64,000 nucleotides of DNA from Streptomyces sp. CB02261. GTDB taxonomy: Bacteria > Actinomycetota > Actinomycetes > Streptomycetales > Streptomycetaceae. Of this stretch, positions 1 to 7,944 are shown piece by piece. Where the stretch lies: positions 1,054,001 to 1,118,000 of the forward strand of contig NZ_LIVX01000001.1 of NCBI RefSeq assembly GCF_001905665.1. Reading direction: 5' to 3'. The notes beneath the pieces are model-generated. The model was not told the DNA's origin. It was given only the letters and a program-made list of their open reading frames with translations, and made no database searches. How positions within the stretch are numbered: position 1 is the first letter of the stretch; every line of letters starts with the position of its first letter. A program made the position numbers and the translations under genes.

Positions 1-337
1 GCTTGTAGCCGCGGGCGGCGGCGTCGGGCCGGGCCAGGGCGGCCTCGGCGACGGCCAGCTCCAGCTCGTTCCGCACGGGGGTGAGGGAGCCGTTGGCCCG
101 GAAGCCGAGGCCGGGGACGCGGGCCCCGATGCCCTCCCAGAGTTCCCGGGCGCGCAGGGCGGTGTCGAGCTCTTCCCCGCCCGCCCGTCCGCTGACCCAG
201 ATCTGGCCGAAGTTCCGGAGGGAGGCTCCTCGCGCCTCGGCCTCCCGCTCGATGTGTACGACCTCATGGCCGCGTTCCACTGCGTGCCAGGCGTGCATGG
301 TTCCCACCACGCCGGCTCCTACGACGATCACCTTCAT
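1..337 (-). CDS. FAD-dependent oxidoreductase, TIGR03364-like (partial, N-terminal part)
   Basis: The gene runs off the left edge, so only about 112 N-terminal residues are present. They open directly with a Rossmann dinucleotide-binding motif (VGAGVVG) and continue with RGASVRNFGQIWVSGRA, a segment typical of the D-amino-acid-oxidase-like family TIGR03364. In other bacteria that family sits with phosphonate or aminophosphonate utilisation genes. It probably oxidises an amine substrate in the cytoplasm with FAD. The ATG at 337 is used because the FAD motif follows at once and no better start is seen upstream. The GntR regulator lies directly upstream on the same strand across a 133-bp gap, so it is probably local regulator and target. 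The substrate is not determinable here. Confidence 0.75.
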   Translation of the reverse strand, partial: MKVIVVGAGVVGTMHAWHAVERGHEVVHIEREAEARGASLRNFGQIWVSGRAGGEELDTALRARELWEGIGARVPGLGFRANGSLTPVRNELELAVAEAALARPDAAARGYK

Positions 338-410
338 GCCGTCGACGTTCGCGGCGGGCGGTGACCCGGAGGGGGCGGGTGGGCGACGGGACGGTAAACA
401 AACCGACAAG

Positions 411-424
411 CTTGGACCAGACCC
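411..424. promoter_or_regulatory. GntR/HutC-type operator candidate
   Basis: On the minus strand the sequence reads GGTCTGGTCC, matching the GntR/HutC family core GGTCTAGACC at 8 of 10 positions. It lies between the GntR gene and the FAD oxidoreductase start, where a repressor site would be expected. The match is to a family consensus only; the true ligand and regulator are inferred. Confidence 0.35.
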
Positions 425-470
425 GTTACCGTTACGTAATCTTAGGAGCCCGGGGGTGGCCCGTCGTTCG

Positions 471-1229
471 TCAACTCTGCTCCCCCAGGTGGGCGGTGAA
501 GCTGAAGCGGTCACCCCGGTAGAGGGTGCGGACCCGCTCCAGCGGCCGGCCCCCGGTGTCCCGGGAGACACGGTGCAGCAGCAGCATCGGGAGCGCGGGC
601 GGGGTGCCGATCAGCAGGGCCTCGCGCGGGGTCGCGAGCACCGTCTCGATGCGCTCGTCGGCGGCGCCGAACGTGATGCCGAGTCGGTCGTGGAGGTAGC
701 CGTAGAAGGACGAGTCCGGGTCGAACTCGGTGTCCAGGTGCGGGACGCGGGCCTCGGAGACGTACGTGCTCTCCAGGCCGACCCGCTCGTCGTCGGCGAG
801 CAGCACCCGCTCCATGTGCCAGACGGGCTCGCCCTGTTCGGCGCCGACCTCGGGGGCGAGCGCCGCCGGGCAGGGGAAACGGTCGAGCGAGATGAGGCTG
901 CGGCCGGGGCGGCGGCCCTGGCGGCGCACGCCCTCCGTGTAGCTCGCGAGCGAGAGCGGCTGTTCGAGCTTGGGGCCCGCGACGACCGTGCCCCGGCCCT
1001 GCCGGCGCAGCCGCCCCTCCAGGAGCAGCTCGCGCAGGGCCTGCCGGACGGTCTCGCGGGACACCTCGTACCGGACGGCGAGGTCCCGCTCGGTGGGCAG
1101 CAGCCCGCCCTCTCCCAACTCGTCGACGAGAAGGGAGAGTTTCGCCTTGACGGCGTAGTACTTGGGCACGCGGCCGTGCTCCGGGATGCCGGAACGGACG
1201 GGGGCGCCGGGTGTGCTCTGGTAGTTCAC
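471..1229 (-). CDS. GntR family transcriptional regulator (HutC/UTRA subfamily)
   Basis: The protein has 252 residues. An N-terminal winged helix-turn-helix spans about residues 22-85 and includes LPTERDLAVRYEVSRETVRQ, the classic GntR recognition helix. A UTRA effector domain spans about residues 100-245 (WHMERVLLADDERVGLESTY). It most likely represses the downstream FAD oxidoreductase, which is transcribed the same way, and releases on binding a small-molecule substrate or intermediate. The ATG at 1229 begins MNYQSTPG. Because the neighbour belongs to TIGR03364, a PhnF-like role in phosphonate or amine catabolism is possible but not shown by sequence. Confidence 0.85.
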   Translation of the reverse strand: MNYQSTPGAPVRSGIPEHGRVPKYYAVKAKLSLLVDELGEGGLLPTERDLAVRYEVSRETVRQALRELLLEGRLRRQGRGTVVAGPKLEQPLSLASYTEGVRRQGRRPGRSLISLDRFPCPAALAPEVGAEQGEPVWHMERVLLADDERVGLESTYVSEARVPHLDTEFDPDSSFYGYLHDRLGITFGAADERIETVLATPREALLIGTPPALPMLLLHRVSRDTGGRPLERVRTLYRGDRFSFTAHLGEQS

Positions 1230-1392
1230 CGGGGGATGGTCGCAGACGGGGATGAACGAGAGGGTGTACGGGGGGTGGCTCGGCGGTGCGGGGGGCGGGG
1301 GCGGGCGACGGGGCGCCGGCGGGGGCGGCGGAGCTGCCCGAGGGGGGTCGCTTCACGGGTGGTGGCGGGCCGGTCCAGAAGCGGCGATCGCT

Positions 1393-1518
1393 TCAGCGGT
1401 GGCGTTGGCGGGACCGGCCCAGGGCGGCCCACCTCAGCGGTGCCGGTGGCCGTGGCGGCGCACCGGCCCAGGGCGGCGACCACCTCAGCGGTGCCGTTGG
1501 CGGTGGCGGCGGAACCGG
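1393..1518. repeat. GC-rich tandem repeat, about 50-bp unit, roughly 2.5 copies
   Basis: Successive copies begin near 1393, 1435 and 1486, each opening CAGCGGTG and containing a GGC/GTGGCGG core followed by ACCGGCCCAGGGCGG. The array covers the stop codon and C-terminal basic tail of the LAXTG protein and its 3' flank. It is probably slippage-derived. The rest of 1230-1484 is G-rich low-complexity sequence with no gene. Confidence 0.7.
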
Positions 1519-2663
1519 ACGAGGAACGCGCCGAGCAGGACGAGTCCGGCGGCCAGCGGGGCGATGGATCGCGCGTACGCCTCCGCTTCCTCCCGTCCGG
1601 TCTGGGCGAGTTCCAGGTCCGGCGGACTGACGCCCGGGGCCGTCGGGGCGGCGGTGGGGTCCGGCGGGCGCGTCGCGGTCCCGGGCGGCCGCGAGGGGTC
1701 GGGGGTGCCGGGCGCGGTGGGTTCGGCGGCGGGCTCGTCGGGGGCGGCCGGACCGACGGTGAGGCGGTAGTCGCCGGACTCGCCGACCCAGTCGCCGTCG
1801 GTGCCACGGCGCTGCACGACGGCGGCGTTGACCACGACCTCGTCGGGGGCGGTCCCGGCGTCGAACGCCAGCCGCACGGGCACGGTGAGGGTCTTGCCCG
1901 GGGGGACCGCGAAGCCGCCGAATCCGGTGAACGCGCCCACGTTCTCCGCCTCCTCGGTCGCCTCGAAGGCCACGGGCCGCCAGCGCTCGGCCCCGGCGTC
2001 GTAGAACTCGAACCGGATCTGCTCGGGCCGCAGCGCCCGCTCCCGGTCGGTGAGGACGAGCACGGGGTGGACGCCTGAGCAGGGCGCGGCGGTGGTGTTG
2101 GTGAGGTCGAGCCGCCACTCCTGCGGGGGCCCGCCGGCGGGATAGTCGGCGGGGCCGCCGCGCAGCTCGGTGTCGAGCGGGAACCCCCCACCGGAGTCCG
2201 CCCCGCAGACGGGGGCGGGGGGATCGGGCGCGGGGGCGCGGGGCGCGAGGGCGGGGGTCGGGGCCGCGGGGCGCGAGGGCCGGGGCGGCGCGGCGCCGAA
2301 GACGGGCGGCGGGGCGAACGGGTCGCCGGCCGCCGGGGCCAGGACCGGAGGGCGGGTGGAGGCGGGGGCCGGGGCCGATGGTCCTTCGGCCGCCGGCTGG
2401 ACCGACGGCCGGGCGGAGGCCGAGGCCGGGGGTGCCACGGCTGCGTGAGCCCGGTGCGGCGGCGGTGCGGCCTCTGCGGGTGGGGGCGCGGCGGGGGCCG
2501 CCGCCGGGGCTCCCGGGGCTTCGGCCGCCGGGGGGCGGGGCGGGGACGCCTCCGCCGCCAGGACCGGAGGGGACAGGGTCAGCTGGGCCGTGGCGGTGGC
2601 GGCCATCGCGGCCGCCGTCGTCAGGGCGCGGGCGCTACGCGGCCGCAGAGGGGCGGATGCCAT
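1485..2663 (-). CDS. Sortase-anchored LAXTG surface protein
   Basis: A 392-residue secreted protein. Residues 1-36 form a signal peptide (basic start, Ala-rich core, ending near VLAAEA). Residues 37-150 are a Pro/Ala-rich low-complexity stalk. A single globular Ig-like or beta-sandwich region spans about 155-310. A second Pro/Thr-rich linker leads to LAQTG at 352-356, a hydrophobic segment at about 366-382 and a basic tail RFRRHRQRHR. That tripartite tail is the cell-wall sorting signal of Streptomyces class E sortases, which prefer LAXTG. A class E sortase is encoded at 10239-11054. The ligand or function of the globular domain is unknown. The tail codons overlap the tandem repeat at 1393-1518. 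Confidence 0.8.
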   Translation of the reverse strand: MASAPLRPRSARALTTAAAMAATATAQLTLSPPVLAAEASPPRPPAAEAPGAPAAAPAAPPPAEAAPPPHRAHAAVAPPASASARPSVQPAAEGPSAPAPASTRPPVLAPAAGDPFAPPPVFGAAPPRPSRPAAPTPALAPRAPAPDPPAPVCGADSGGGFPLDTELRGGPADYPAGGPPQEWRLDLTNTTAAPCSGVHPVLVLTDRERALRPEQIRFEFYDAGAERWRPVAFEATEEAENVGAFTGFGGFAVPPGKTLTVPVRLAFDAGTAPDEVVVNAAVVQRRGTDGDWVGESGDYRLTVGPAAPDEPAAEPTAPGTPDPSRPPGTATRPPDPTAAPTAPGVSPPDLELAQTGREEAEAYARSIAPLAAGLVLLGAFLVRFRRHRQRHR

Positions 2664-2788
2664 GGGACGGGGCCTTTGCTGCTCGCGGGCGTACGGGTCG
2701 GCCGCGACCCTGCCACGCCGGAACGGGCGGGCCGGGGCAGCGACACCGCCCGCGCCCCCGGACGGCCCGCCGGATCCGCCCGATCAGC

Positions 2789-3880
2789 CTATTTTCCGAA
2801 GATCGGAGCGAGGATGAGCCAGGCGGCCCCCTCGGCCACCGCATCCCCGCCCTCCGCTTCCTCCTCTGACTCCGCCCCCGCCTCCGTCTCGACGCTCACC
2901 GGGGTCGTCAGGCCAAGCCCCGCCAGGACCTCCCGCACCCCGTCCACGAACACCCCCGGCGCCGCGAGCACCACCCGCCCGCCCAGGAGGACCTGGTCGA
3001 TGTCGAGGAGCCGTACGAGATTGGCGGCGCCGGCACCGAGGATGCGCGCCGCCTCGGCCCGTTCGCCCCGCTCGACCGCCGCCAGGCACAGGACCTCCAG
3101 GCAGCCGCGCCCGCCGCAACCGCACGGGGGCCCGTCGAGCTGCACGGTCTGGTGGCCGAGTTCGCCCGCTCCCGTCCTGTCCCCGCGCAGCGGCGCCCCG
3201 CCGAGGACCAGGCCGGCGCCCAGTCCCGTACCGAGGTGGACGTAGGCGAAGGAGCCGGGAGCGCCGGGCCGGAGGGCGAGGCCGAGGGCGGCGGCGTTGG
3301 TGTCCTTGTCGAGCACGACGGGCAGCCCGAGCCGCCGGGACAGCTCCTCGCGTACGGGATGACCGTCCCACTCGGGGAACCCCGTCACCCGGCCCGGCAC
3401 CCCCGCGCGGTGGTCCAGCGGCCCGGGCATGGCGACCCCGACGCCGATCACGTCGGGGCCGTCCGCCGTCAGCGCCTCCACCTCCCCCGTCACCGCGTCC
3501 AGGACCGGCCCCGCCCCCGCCCCCAGGTCCAGGGGCCGGCGGCGCCGGGTCACGACCGTGCCCGCGAGGTCGGTGAGGACGGTGGTGAGCTCGTCGCGGT
3601 CGAGGTGGACGCCGACGGCGTACCCCGCGGAGGCGACGAGCCGCAGGACCGTCCGGGGCTTGCCGCCGGTCGACGCGCGGTGGCCGGCCTCCACCGCGAG
3701 GCCCTCGGCCCGGAGCCTGGCGGTGATCTTGCTGACGGCCTGCGGGGTCAGCCCGGTCCGCTCGGCCAGCTCGAGACGGCTGATCCCCGGCTCCCCCGCC
3801 GCGCGCAGCAGGTCGAGCACGAGGGCCGCGTTGTGGTGGCGCAGCACCGGTACGTTCACTCCACCCAGGTCCGTCTTCAC
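2789..3880 (-). CDS. ROK family transcriptional repressor (NagC/XylR type)
   Basis: A 363-residue protein from the GTG at 3880. Residues about 10-65 form a MarR-like winged helix (ISRLELAERTGLTPQAVSKI). The rest is a ROK sugar-kinase-like domain with the zinc-binding signature GH...CGCGGRGCLE and a conserved GTGLGAGLVLGG loop. ROK repressors bind a sugar or sugar phosphate and release palindromic operators. The gene is divergent from the Gfo/Idh/MocA oxidoreductase, and a 12-bp-arm inverted repeat lies in the short gap, so it probably controls that operon and itself. A GTG at 3859 is an alternative start. The C-terminus is acidic and somewhat divergent. Confidence 0.85.
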   Translation of the reverse strand: MKTDLGGVNVPVLRHHNAALVLDLLRAAGEPGISRLELAERTGLTPQAVSKITARLRAEGLAVEAGHRASTGGKPRTVLRLVASAGYAVGVHLDRDELTTVLTDLAGTVVTRRRRPLDLGAGAGPVLDAVTGEVEALTADGPDVIGVGVAMPGPLDHRAGVPGRVTGFPEWDGHPVREELSRRLGLPVVLDKDTNAAALGLALRPGAPGSFAYVHLGTGLGAGLVLGGAPLRGDRTGAGELGHQTVQLDGPPCGCGGRGCLEVLCLAAVERGERAEAARILGAGAANLVRLLDIDQVLLGGRVVLAAPGVFVDGVREVLAGLGLTTPVSVETEAGAESEEEAEGGDAVAEGAAWLILAPIFGK

Positions 3881-3903
3881 CTGCCCATTGTCGCGGTCGC
3901 TTG

Positions 3904-3930
3904 CACTTTGGCAACACCGTTGCTTAAGTG
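3904..3930. promoter_or_regulatory. Inverted repeat, probable ROK operator
   Basis: The arms CACTTTGGCAAC (3904-3915) and GTTGCTTAAGTG (3919-3930) are complementary at 10 of 12 positions around a 3-nt spacer. The site ends 5 bp before the ATG of the oxidoreductase and lies 24 bp upstream of the ROK start. It is placed to block both divergent promoters. TTGCNAA-type half-sites of this kind are common for actinobacterial ROK and LacI regulators. Confidence 0.6.
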
Positions 3931-3935
3931 GCCGT

Positions 3936-5048
3936 ATGACTGGCACGGACTCGACTGGCACCGCCCCCCGCACCCCCCTCCGCGTCGGACTCGTCGGCTA
4001 CGGCCTCGCGGGCTCCGTCTTCCACGCCCCGCTGATCGCCGCCTCCGAGGACCTGGTCCTCGCCGCCGTCACCACCGGCAACCCCGAGCGGGCCGCCGAG
4101 GCCCGCGCCGCCCATCCCGGCGTCCGGGTCGCCGCCACCCCCGAGGAGCTGTGGGAGGGAGGCGCCGGCGAGCTGGACCTGATCGTCGTCGCGTCCCCCA
4201 ACAAGACGCACGTCGCGCTGGCCACCGCCGCCCTGCGGGCCGGCCTCCCGGTCGTCGTCGACAAGCCGCTGGCCGGGACCGCCGCCGAGGCCCGCGAGCT
4301 CGGCGCCCTCGCCGAGGAACGGGGCCTGCTGCTCTCGGTCTTCCAGAACCGCCGCTGGGACAACGACTTCCTCACCCTGCGCCATCTGCTCGCCGAGGAC
4401 GCGCTCGGCGAGGTCCAGCGCTTCGAGTCCCGCTTCGAGCGGTGGCGCCCGCGTCCGAAGGGCGGCTGGCGCGAGTCCGGCGCGGCCGCGGAGATCGGCG
4501 GGCTGCTGTACGACCTCGGCAGCCACGTCGTCGACCAGGCCCTCGTCCTCTTCGGGCCTGTGGTCTCGGTGTACGCCGAGTCGGACGTCCGTAGGCCGGG
4601 CGCCGAGGCCGACGACGACACGTTCCTCGCGCTCACCCACGCGAACGGCGTCCGCTCCCATCTGTACGTGAGCGCCACCACCGCCCAGCTCGGCCCCCGC
4701 TTCCGGGTGCTCGGGCAGCGCGCGGGCTTCGTGAAGTACGGTCTCGACCCGCAGGAGGCGGCCCTGCGCGAGGGGCTGCGGCCCGTGCCGGGCGGCACGG
4801 TGTGGGGCACGGAGCCGGAGGCCCTGTGGGGCCGGCTCGGCTCCGGCGAGTCACCGCTGACCGGCGGCGGCACCCCGATCGAGTCGCTTCCGGGCGACTA
4901 CCCGGCGTACTACGCGGCCGTGGCCGCCGCCCTGCGCGGCACGGGTGAGAACCCGGTCACGGCGTACGAGGCGGCCGACGCGCTCGACGTCCTGGAGGCG
5001 GCGAAGCGGTCCGCCCGCGAGGGCGTCACGGTGAGGATCGGCGCATGA
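3936..5048 (+). CDS. Gfo/Idh/MocA family oxidoreductase
   Basis: A 370-residue NAD(P)-dependent sugar or polyol dehydrogenase. The N-terminus holds the nucleotide-binding fold (VGLVGYGLAGSVFHAPLI). The catalytic-strand motif DKPLAGT follows at about residue 110, and GGLLYDLGSHVVDQAL at about 190 carries the usual histidine of the family. Length is normal. Almost no leader separates the ATG at 3936 from the upstream palindrome and no Shine-Dalgarno is visible, so the mRNA may be leaderless. The stop overlaps the start of the next gene (ATGA), giving translational coupling. The ROK repressor is divergent and is the likely regulator. The exact sugar substrate is unknown. Confidence 0.88.
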   Translation: MTGTDSTGTAPRTPLRVGLVGYGLAGSVFHAPLIAASEDLVLAAVTTGNPERAAEARAAHPGVRVAATPEELWEGGAGELDLIVVASPNKTHVALATAALRAGLPVVVDKPLAGTAAEARELGALAEERGLLLSVFQNRRWDNDFLTLRHLLAEDALGEVQRFESRFERWRPRPKGGWRESGAAAEIGGLLYDLGSHVVDQALVLFGPVVSVYAESDVRRPGAEADDDTFLALTHANGVRSHLYVSATTAQLGPRFRVLGQRAGFVKYGLDPQEAALREGLRPVPGGTVWGTEPEALWGRLGSGESPLTGGGTPIESLPGDYPAYYAAVAAALRGTGENPVTAYEAADALDVLEAAKRSAREGVTVRIGA

Positions 5049-5581
5049 GCGAGGACCGGCGTACGAACGAGGATCAGCGTCCGGACGAGGACCGGCGTAC
5101 GAACGGGGACGAGGTCGAGGTCCTGGAGGCCCAGGAGGCCCGGTTGGTCCTCCCCCGGTTCACGTACGAGGACGCCTGGACGCTCGGCACCCTGCTCGTC
5201 GGCATGGCCCGCGAGCGCGAGGCGCCGGTGGCGATCGACATCCGGCGCGGTCCGCAGCAGCTGTTCCACTGCGCGCTGCCCGGCTCCAGCGCCGACAACG
5301 ACGCCTGGATCGACCGCAAGCGACGGGTCGTCGAGCGGTACGGGTCGAGCTCGTTCCTGGTGGGTGCCCGGTTCCGCGCCAAGGGGACGACGTTCGAGGC
5401 CTCCTCGCGGCTCGACCCCGACCGGTACGCCGCCCATGGCGGGTCGTTCCCGGTGGCCGTCGAGGGCGTGGGCGTGATCGGCTCGGTCACGGTCTCGGGC
5501 CTGCCGCAGGCCGAGGACCACGCGCTGGTCGTCGAGGCGCTGGAACGACTGCTCGGCTCCCACACCGCCGCCTCGGGCTGA
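5045..5581 (+). CDS. UPF0303/heme-degrading-domain (DUF336-like) protein
   Basis: A 178-residue cytoplasmic protein of the UPF0303 family, with a characteristic core FTYEDAWTLGTLLV...APVAIDIRR...LFHCALPGSSADNDAWIDRKRRVVERYG. The family fold is shared with HbpS/GlcG proteins and often annotated heme-degrading, but its biochemical role is not settled. The first 25 residues are a charged, repetitive Arg/Asp/Glu tail coded by a near-repeat (CGTACGAACG...), which may be an extension or a misplaced start. It overlaps the oxidoreductase stop by 4 bp, so the two form one operon. Confidence 0.8.
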   Translation: MSEDRRTNEDQRPDEDRRTNGDEVEVLEAQEARLVLPRFTYEDAWTLGTLLVGMAREREAPVAIDIRRGPQQLFHCALPGSSADNDAWIDRKRRVVERYGSSSFLVGARFRAKGTTFEASSRLDPDRYAAHGGSFPVAVEGVGVIGSVTVSGLPQAEDHALVVEALERLLGSHTAASG

Positions 5582-5591
5582 GGCCACGGGC

Positions 5592-5626
5592 GCGCCGCCG
5601 CCGGAGGAGACCGGCGGCGGTGGCGC
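5592..5626. terminator. Hairpin terminator
   Basis: GCGCCGCCGCCGG (5592-5604) pairs with CCGGCGGCGG-TG-GCGC (5611-5626) around an AGGAGA loop, with a 2-nt bulge. It lies just after the UPF0303 stop and faces the convergent FAH gene, so it probably ends the oxidoreductase operon. Confidence 0.6.
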
Positions 5627-5710
5627 CCCTGACGCTCACGCCCGAGCGTGACGACCAGGTCGCCCCTGACGTTACGCCCGAGCGGTACGACCAGGCGGTA
5701 CGACCAGGCA
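5624..5710. repeat. Tandem repeat, 37-bp unit, between convergent genes
   Basis: The block CGCCCCTGACG...CGCCCGAGCG...ACGACCAGG starts at 5624 and again at 5661. Two further short copies of CGGTACGACCAGG lie near 5692-5710. It separates the UPF0303 gene from the FAH gene and codes for nothing recognisable. Confidence 0.65.
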
Positions 5711-5716
5711 GTCCGG

Positions 5717-6574
5717 CTAGGCGCTCTTCAGCTCCTGCCGCTGCCGGCCGAGACCGTCGACCTCCAGCTCGACGACGTCACCGGGCCGCAGGTACGGCTT
5801 GGGGTCCGGCTGTCCCATGGCGACGCCGGCCGGGGTGCCGGTGTTGATGACGTCGCCTGGGTAGAGGGTCATGAACCGGCTGACGTACCGGACGACCTCC
5901 GCGACCGGGAAGATCTGGTCGGAGGTGTGGCCGTCCTGCTTGAGCTCGCCGTTGACCCAGAGCCTGAGGCCGAGGGCCTGCGGGTCGGGCACCTCGTCGG
6001 CGGTGACCAGCCAGGGGCCGAGCGGGTTGAAGGTCTCGCAGTTCTTGCCCTTGTCCCAGGTGCCGCCGCGCTCGATCTGGAACTCGCGCTCGGAGACGTC
6101 GTGGGCGACGGCGTACCCGGCGACGTGCGCGAGGGCCTGCTCGTCGGTCTCCAGGTAGCGGGCGGTGCGCCCGATCACGATGGCGAGCTCCACCTCCCAG
6201 TCGGTCTTCACCGAGCCGCGCGGTACGAGGACGGTGTCGTCCGGGCCGACGACGGTGTCGGCGGCCTTGAGGAAGACGACGGGCTCGGCCGGGGCGGTCT
6301 GACCGGTCTCGGCGGCGTGGCCGTGGTAGTTGAGCCCGATGCACACGACCTTGCCGATCCGGGCGACGGGCGGGCCGACGCGCAGCCCGGTCGCGTCGAG
6401 CGCGGGCAGCACACCGGCACCGGCGGCGGCCCGGATCCGGTCGAGGGCGGAGGCGTCGGCGAGCAGACTGCCGTCGATGTCGTCGACGAGGGCGGACAGG
6501 TCGCGGAGCGTCCCGTCCTGGTCGAGCAGGGCGGGACGCTCGGCTCCGGGCGGGCCGACACGCAGCAGCTTCAT
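5717..6574 (-). CDS. Fumarylacetoacetate hydrolase family protein
   Basis: A 285-residue enzyme. The short N-terminal domain is followed by the FAH catalytic fold: IGLNYHGHAAE (about 75-85), the metal-binding E-x-E of DWEVELAIVIG (about 125), and GPWLVTADEVPDP, then GDVINTGTPAGVAMG near the C-terminus. Such enzymes are Mg2+-dependent hydrolases, hydratases or decarboxylases of 2-keto or acylpyruvate substrates. The substrate cannot be read from sequence. The ATG at 6574 has the Shine-Dalgarno AGGGAG 7 nt upstream. A palindrome at 6647-6666 in its leader may be the regulator site. No regulator lies next to it. Confidence 0.88.
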   Translation of the reverse strand: MKLLRVGPPGAERPALLDQDGTLRDLSALVDDIDGSLLADASALDRIRAAAGAGVLPALDATGLRVGPPVARIGKVVCIGLNYHGHAAETGQTAPAEPVVFLKAADTVVGPDDTVLVPRGSVKTDWEVELAIVIGRTARYLETDEQALAHVAGYAVAHDVSEREFQIERGGTWDKGKNCETFNPLGPWLVTADEVPDPQALGLRLWVNGELKQDGHTSDQIFPVAEVVRYVSRFMTLYPGDVINTGTPAGVAMGQPDPKPYLRPGDVVELEVDGLGRQRQELKSA

Positions 6575-6646
6575 GGACTTCTCCCTGTGGTCGAGGCGGG
6601 CCCGGGGAGGGCCCTGAGGTACCCCGGCCGATGGAGTGCGGCCATC

Positions 6647-6666
6647 GGAGGATTGGTCGATCCTCC
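6647..6666. promoter_or_regulatory. Inverted repeat upstream of FAH gene, operator candidate
   Basis: GGAGGAT (6647-6653) and ATCCTCC (6660-6666) are perfect arms around a 6-nt spacer, about 75 bp upstream of the FAH start. A weaker pair AACGGG/CCCGTT follows at about 6672-6695. The sites sit in the only promoter region available for the FAH gene and read like a dimeric repressor operator. Confidence 0.45.
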
Positions 6667-6711
6667 AAGACAACGGGTCACTCTGCAAGACCCCGTTCAC
6701 GCAGTGGACCC

Positions 6712-7431
6712 TTACGCACGAGTAGCAAGGGCCTGGGGGGCCGCTTCCTCGCGGAAGAGGAAGGCGCGCTCGGCGGCGGCCCAGGTGGTGCTGGTGACCA
6801 CGTAGAGGGCGGCGGCGAGCGGGACGACGGCGACCGTGATCAGGGTGCCGAAGGAGAGCAGCGGCATGATCTTGGCGATGGTGCCGGCGCCGGGAGTGGG
6901 CTGTCCCAGGTCGAGGGGCTGGGCGGCGAGCTGCCGCTTCGTACGCCGGTAGGTGAAGGTGGCCACGGCGGCGACGAGCGCGAAGAGGACGAGGTAGACC
7001 GCCCCGGCCGCGCCGAGGACGCCGCCGTCGCCGAGGGCGTCGGCCCAGCGGTCGCCGAGCGGGGCGGCGAAGAGGGTGTGCCCGGCCATCCGGTCCCCGG
7101 CGAACAGGTGGTACATCAGCAGGAACGCGGGTGCCTGGAGCAGTGCGGGCAGGATGCCGGCGAAGGGCGAGACCTTCTCCCGCGCGTGCAGTTCGGTGAT
7201 CGCCTTCGCGAGCCGCTCGGGGTTCTTGGCGTGCTTCTTGCGGAGCTCGGCGAGCTGCGGCGCGAGCCGGGTGCGGGCCTTCTGGCCGCGGGCCGAGGCC
7301 CGGGACAGCGGGTGGATCGCGAGCCGGACGAGCAGGGTGAAGAGGACGATGGCGGCGGCCGTGGCGGTGGTGGCGAAGAGCGGCTGGAGCAGGTCGGCGA
7401 GCCGCTCGACCAGGGAAGCGAAGACGGACAT
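6712..7431 (-). CDS. YidC/Oxa1 family membrane insertase, short paralogue
   Basis: A 239-residue membrane protein with the YidC core. TM1 (about residues 25-38) is followed by the cytoplasmic basic hairpin KARTRLAPQLAELRKKHAKNPERLAKA. FAGILPALLQAPAFLLMYHLF then carries TM2, and two C-terminal membrane segments follow. It is shorter than the main chromosomal YidC and lacks a large periplasmic domain, so it is probably an accessory paralogue that inserts particular membrane proteins. It is downstream of and same-strand with the DUF6412 gene at a 98-bp distance, suggesting an operon. Confidence 0.85.
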   Translation of the reverse strand: MSVFASLVERLADLLQPLFATTATAAAIVLFTLLVRLAIHPLSRASARGQKARTRLAPQLAELRKKHAKNPERLAKAITELHAREKVSPFAGILPALLQAPAFLLMYHLFAGDRMAGHTLFAAPLGDRWADALGDGGVLGAAGAVYLVLFALVAAVATFTYRRTKRQLAAQPLDLGQPTPGAGTIAKIMPLLSFGTLITVAVVPLAAALYVVTSTTWAAAERAFLFREEAAPQALATRA

Positions 7432-7529
7432 GGGGAGCCCTCCGTGGGGTCTCGTCGTGCCGGGGAGATGTCGGTTCTCGGCATGACGGATCCGCGTGAA
7501 GGCTTGTCCGGTGTGGTGTGCGGGGGCTC

Positions 7530-7826
7530 CTACGCGGCCGTCGGGAGGAGACGGCCGGGAGCGCGGGGTCTGCGCCGGCCTGCGGCGTCGGGATCGCGCT
7601 GGGGCAGGAAGGCGGTGCGCCGCTCCCGGTCACGGATGGCCGTGCGGACGGCGGTGGGCGGCACCGCCGGGGCCGTACGGGCTCCGAAGAGGGCGCAGAC
7701 GACGGTGGTCGCCGCGAGGGCGACGGCGGCGGAGACGCCACCGCTGTCGGAGAGGAGCAGGTCGGCGAGGGCGAGCAGGAAGAACAGCGGGGCGACGAGC
7801 CGCAGGACCAGGGCCCTGACCGTCAT
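7530..7826 (-). CDS. DUF6412-type small membrane protein
   Basis: A 98-residue protein with two hydrophobic segments (about residues 8-26 and 30-47) followed by a basic Arg/Pro-rich tail. It resembles the DUF6412 proteins usually found next to short YidC paralogues in Streptomyces, which fits the gene order here. Function is unknown. It starts at the ATG at 7826. Confidence 0.65.
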   Translation of the reverse strand: MTVRALVLRLVAPLFFLLALADLLLSDSGGVSAAVALAATTVVCALFGARTAPAVPPTAVRTAIRDRERRTAFLPQRDPDAAGRRRPRAPGRLLPTAA

Positions 7827-7944
7827 GCCGCCACCTCCTCACCGCGTGCGCCGGGCGGCCTCACGGCCGCCCCTGTGTCTGTGGACATCTCGTCTTTCGA
7901 CATCCCGTCCTTCGATGTCTCACCGGGAGGACGCGCGGCGGCCC

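Noticed and set aside
81..2078. Long plus-strand open frame (665 codons) over the GntR and surface-protein genes
   Set aside because: High-GC DNA leaves long open frames on the opposite strand. Its translation is Gly/Arg/Ala-rich with no motif, and the minus strand holds two clear proteins.
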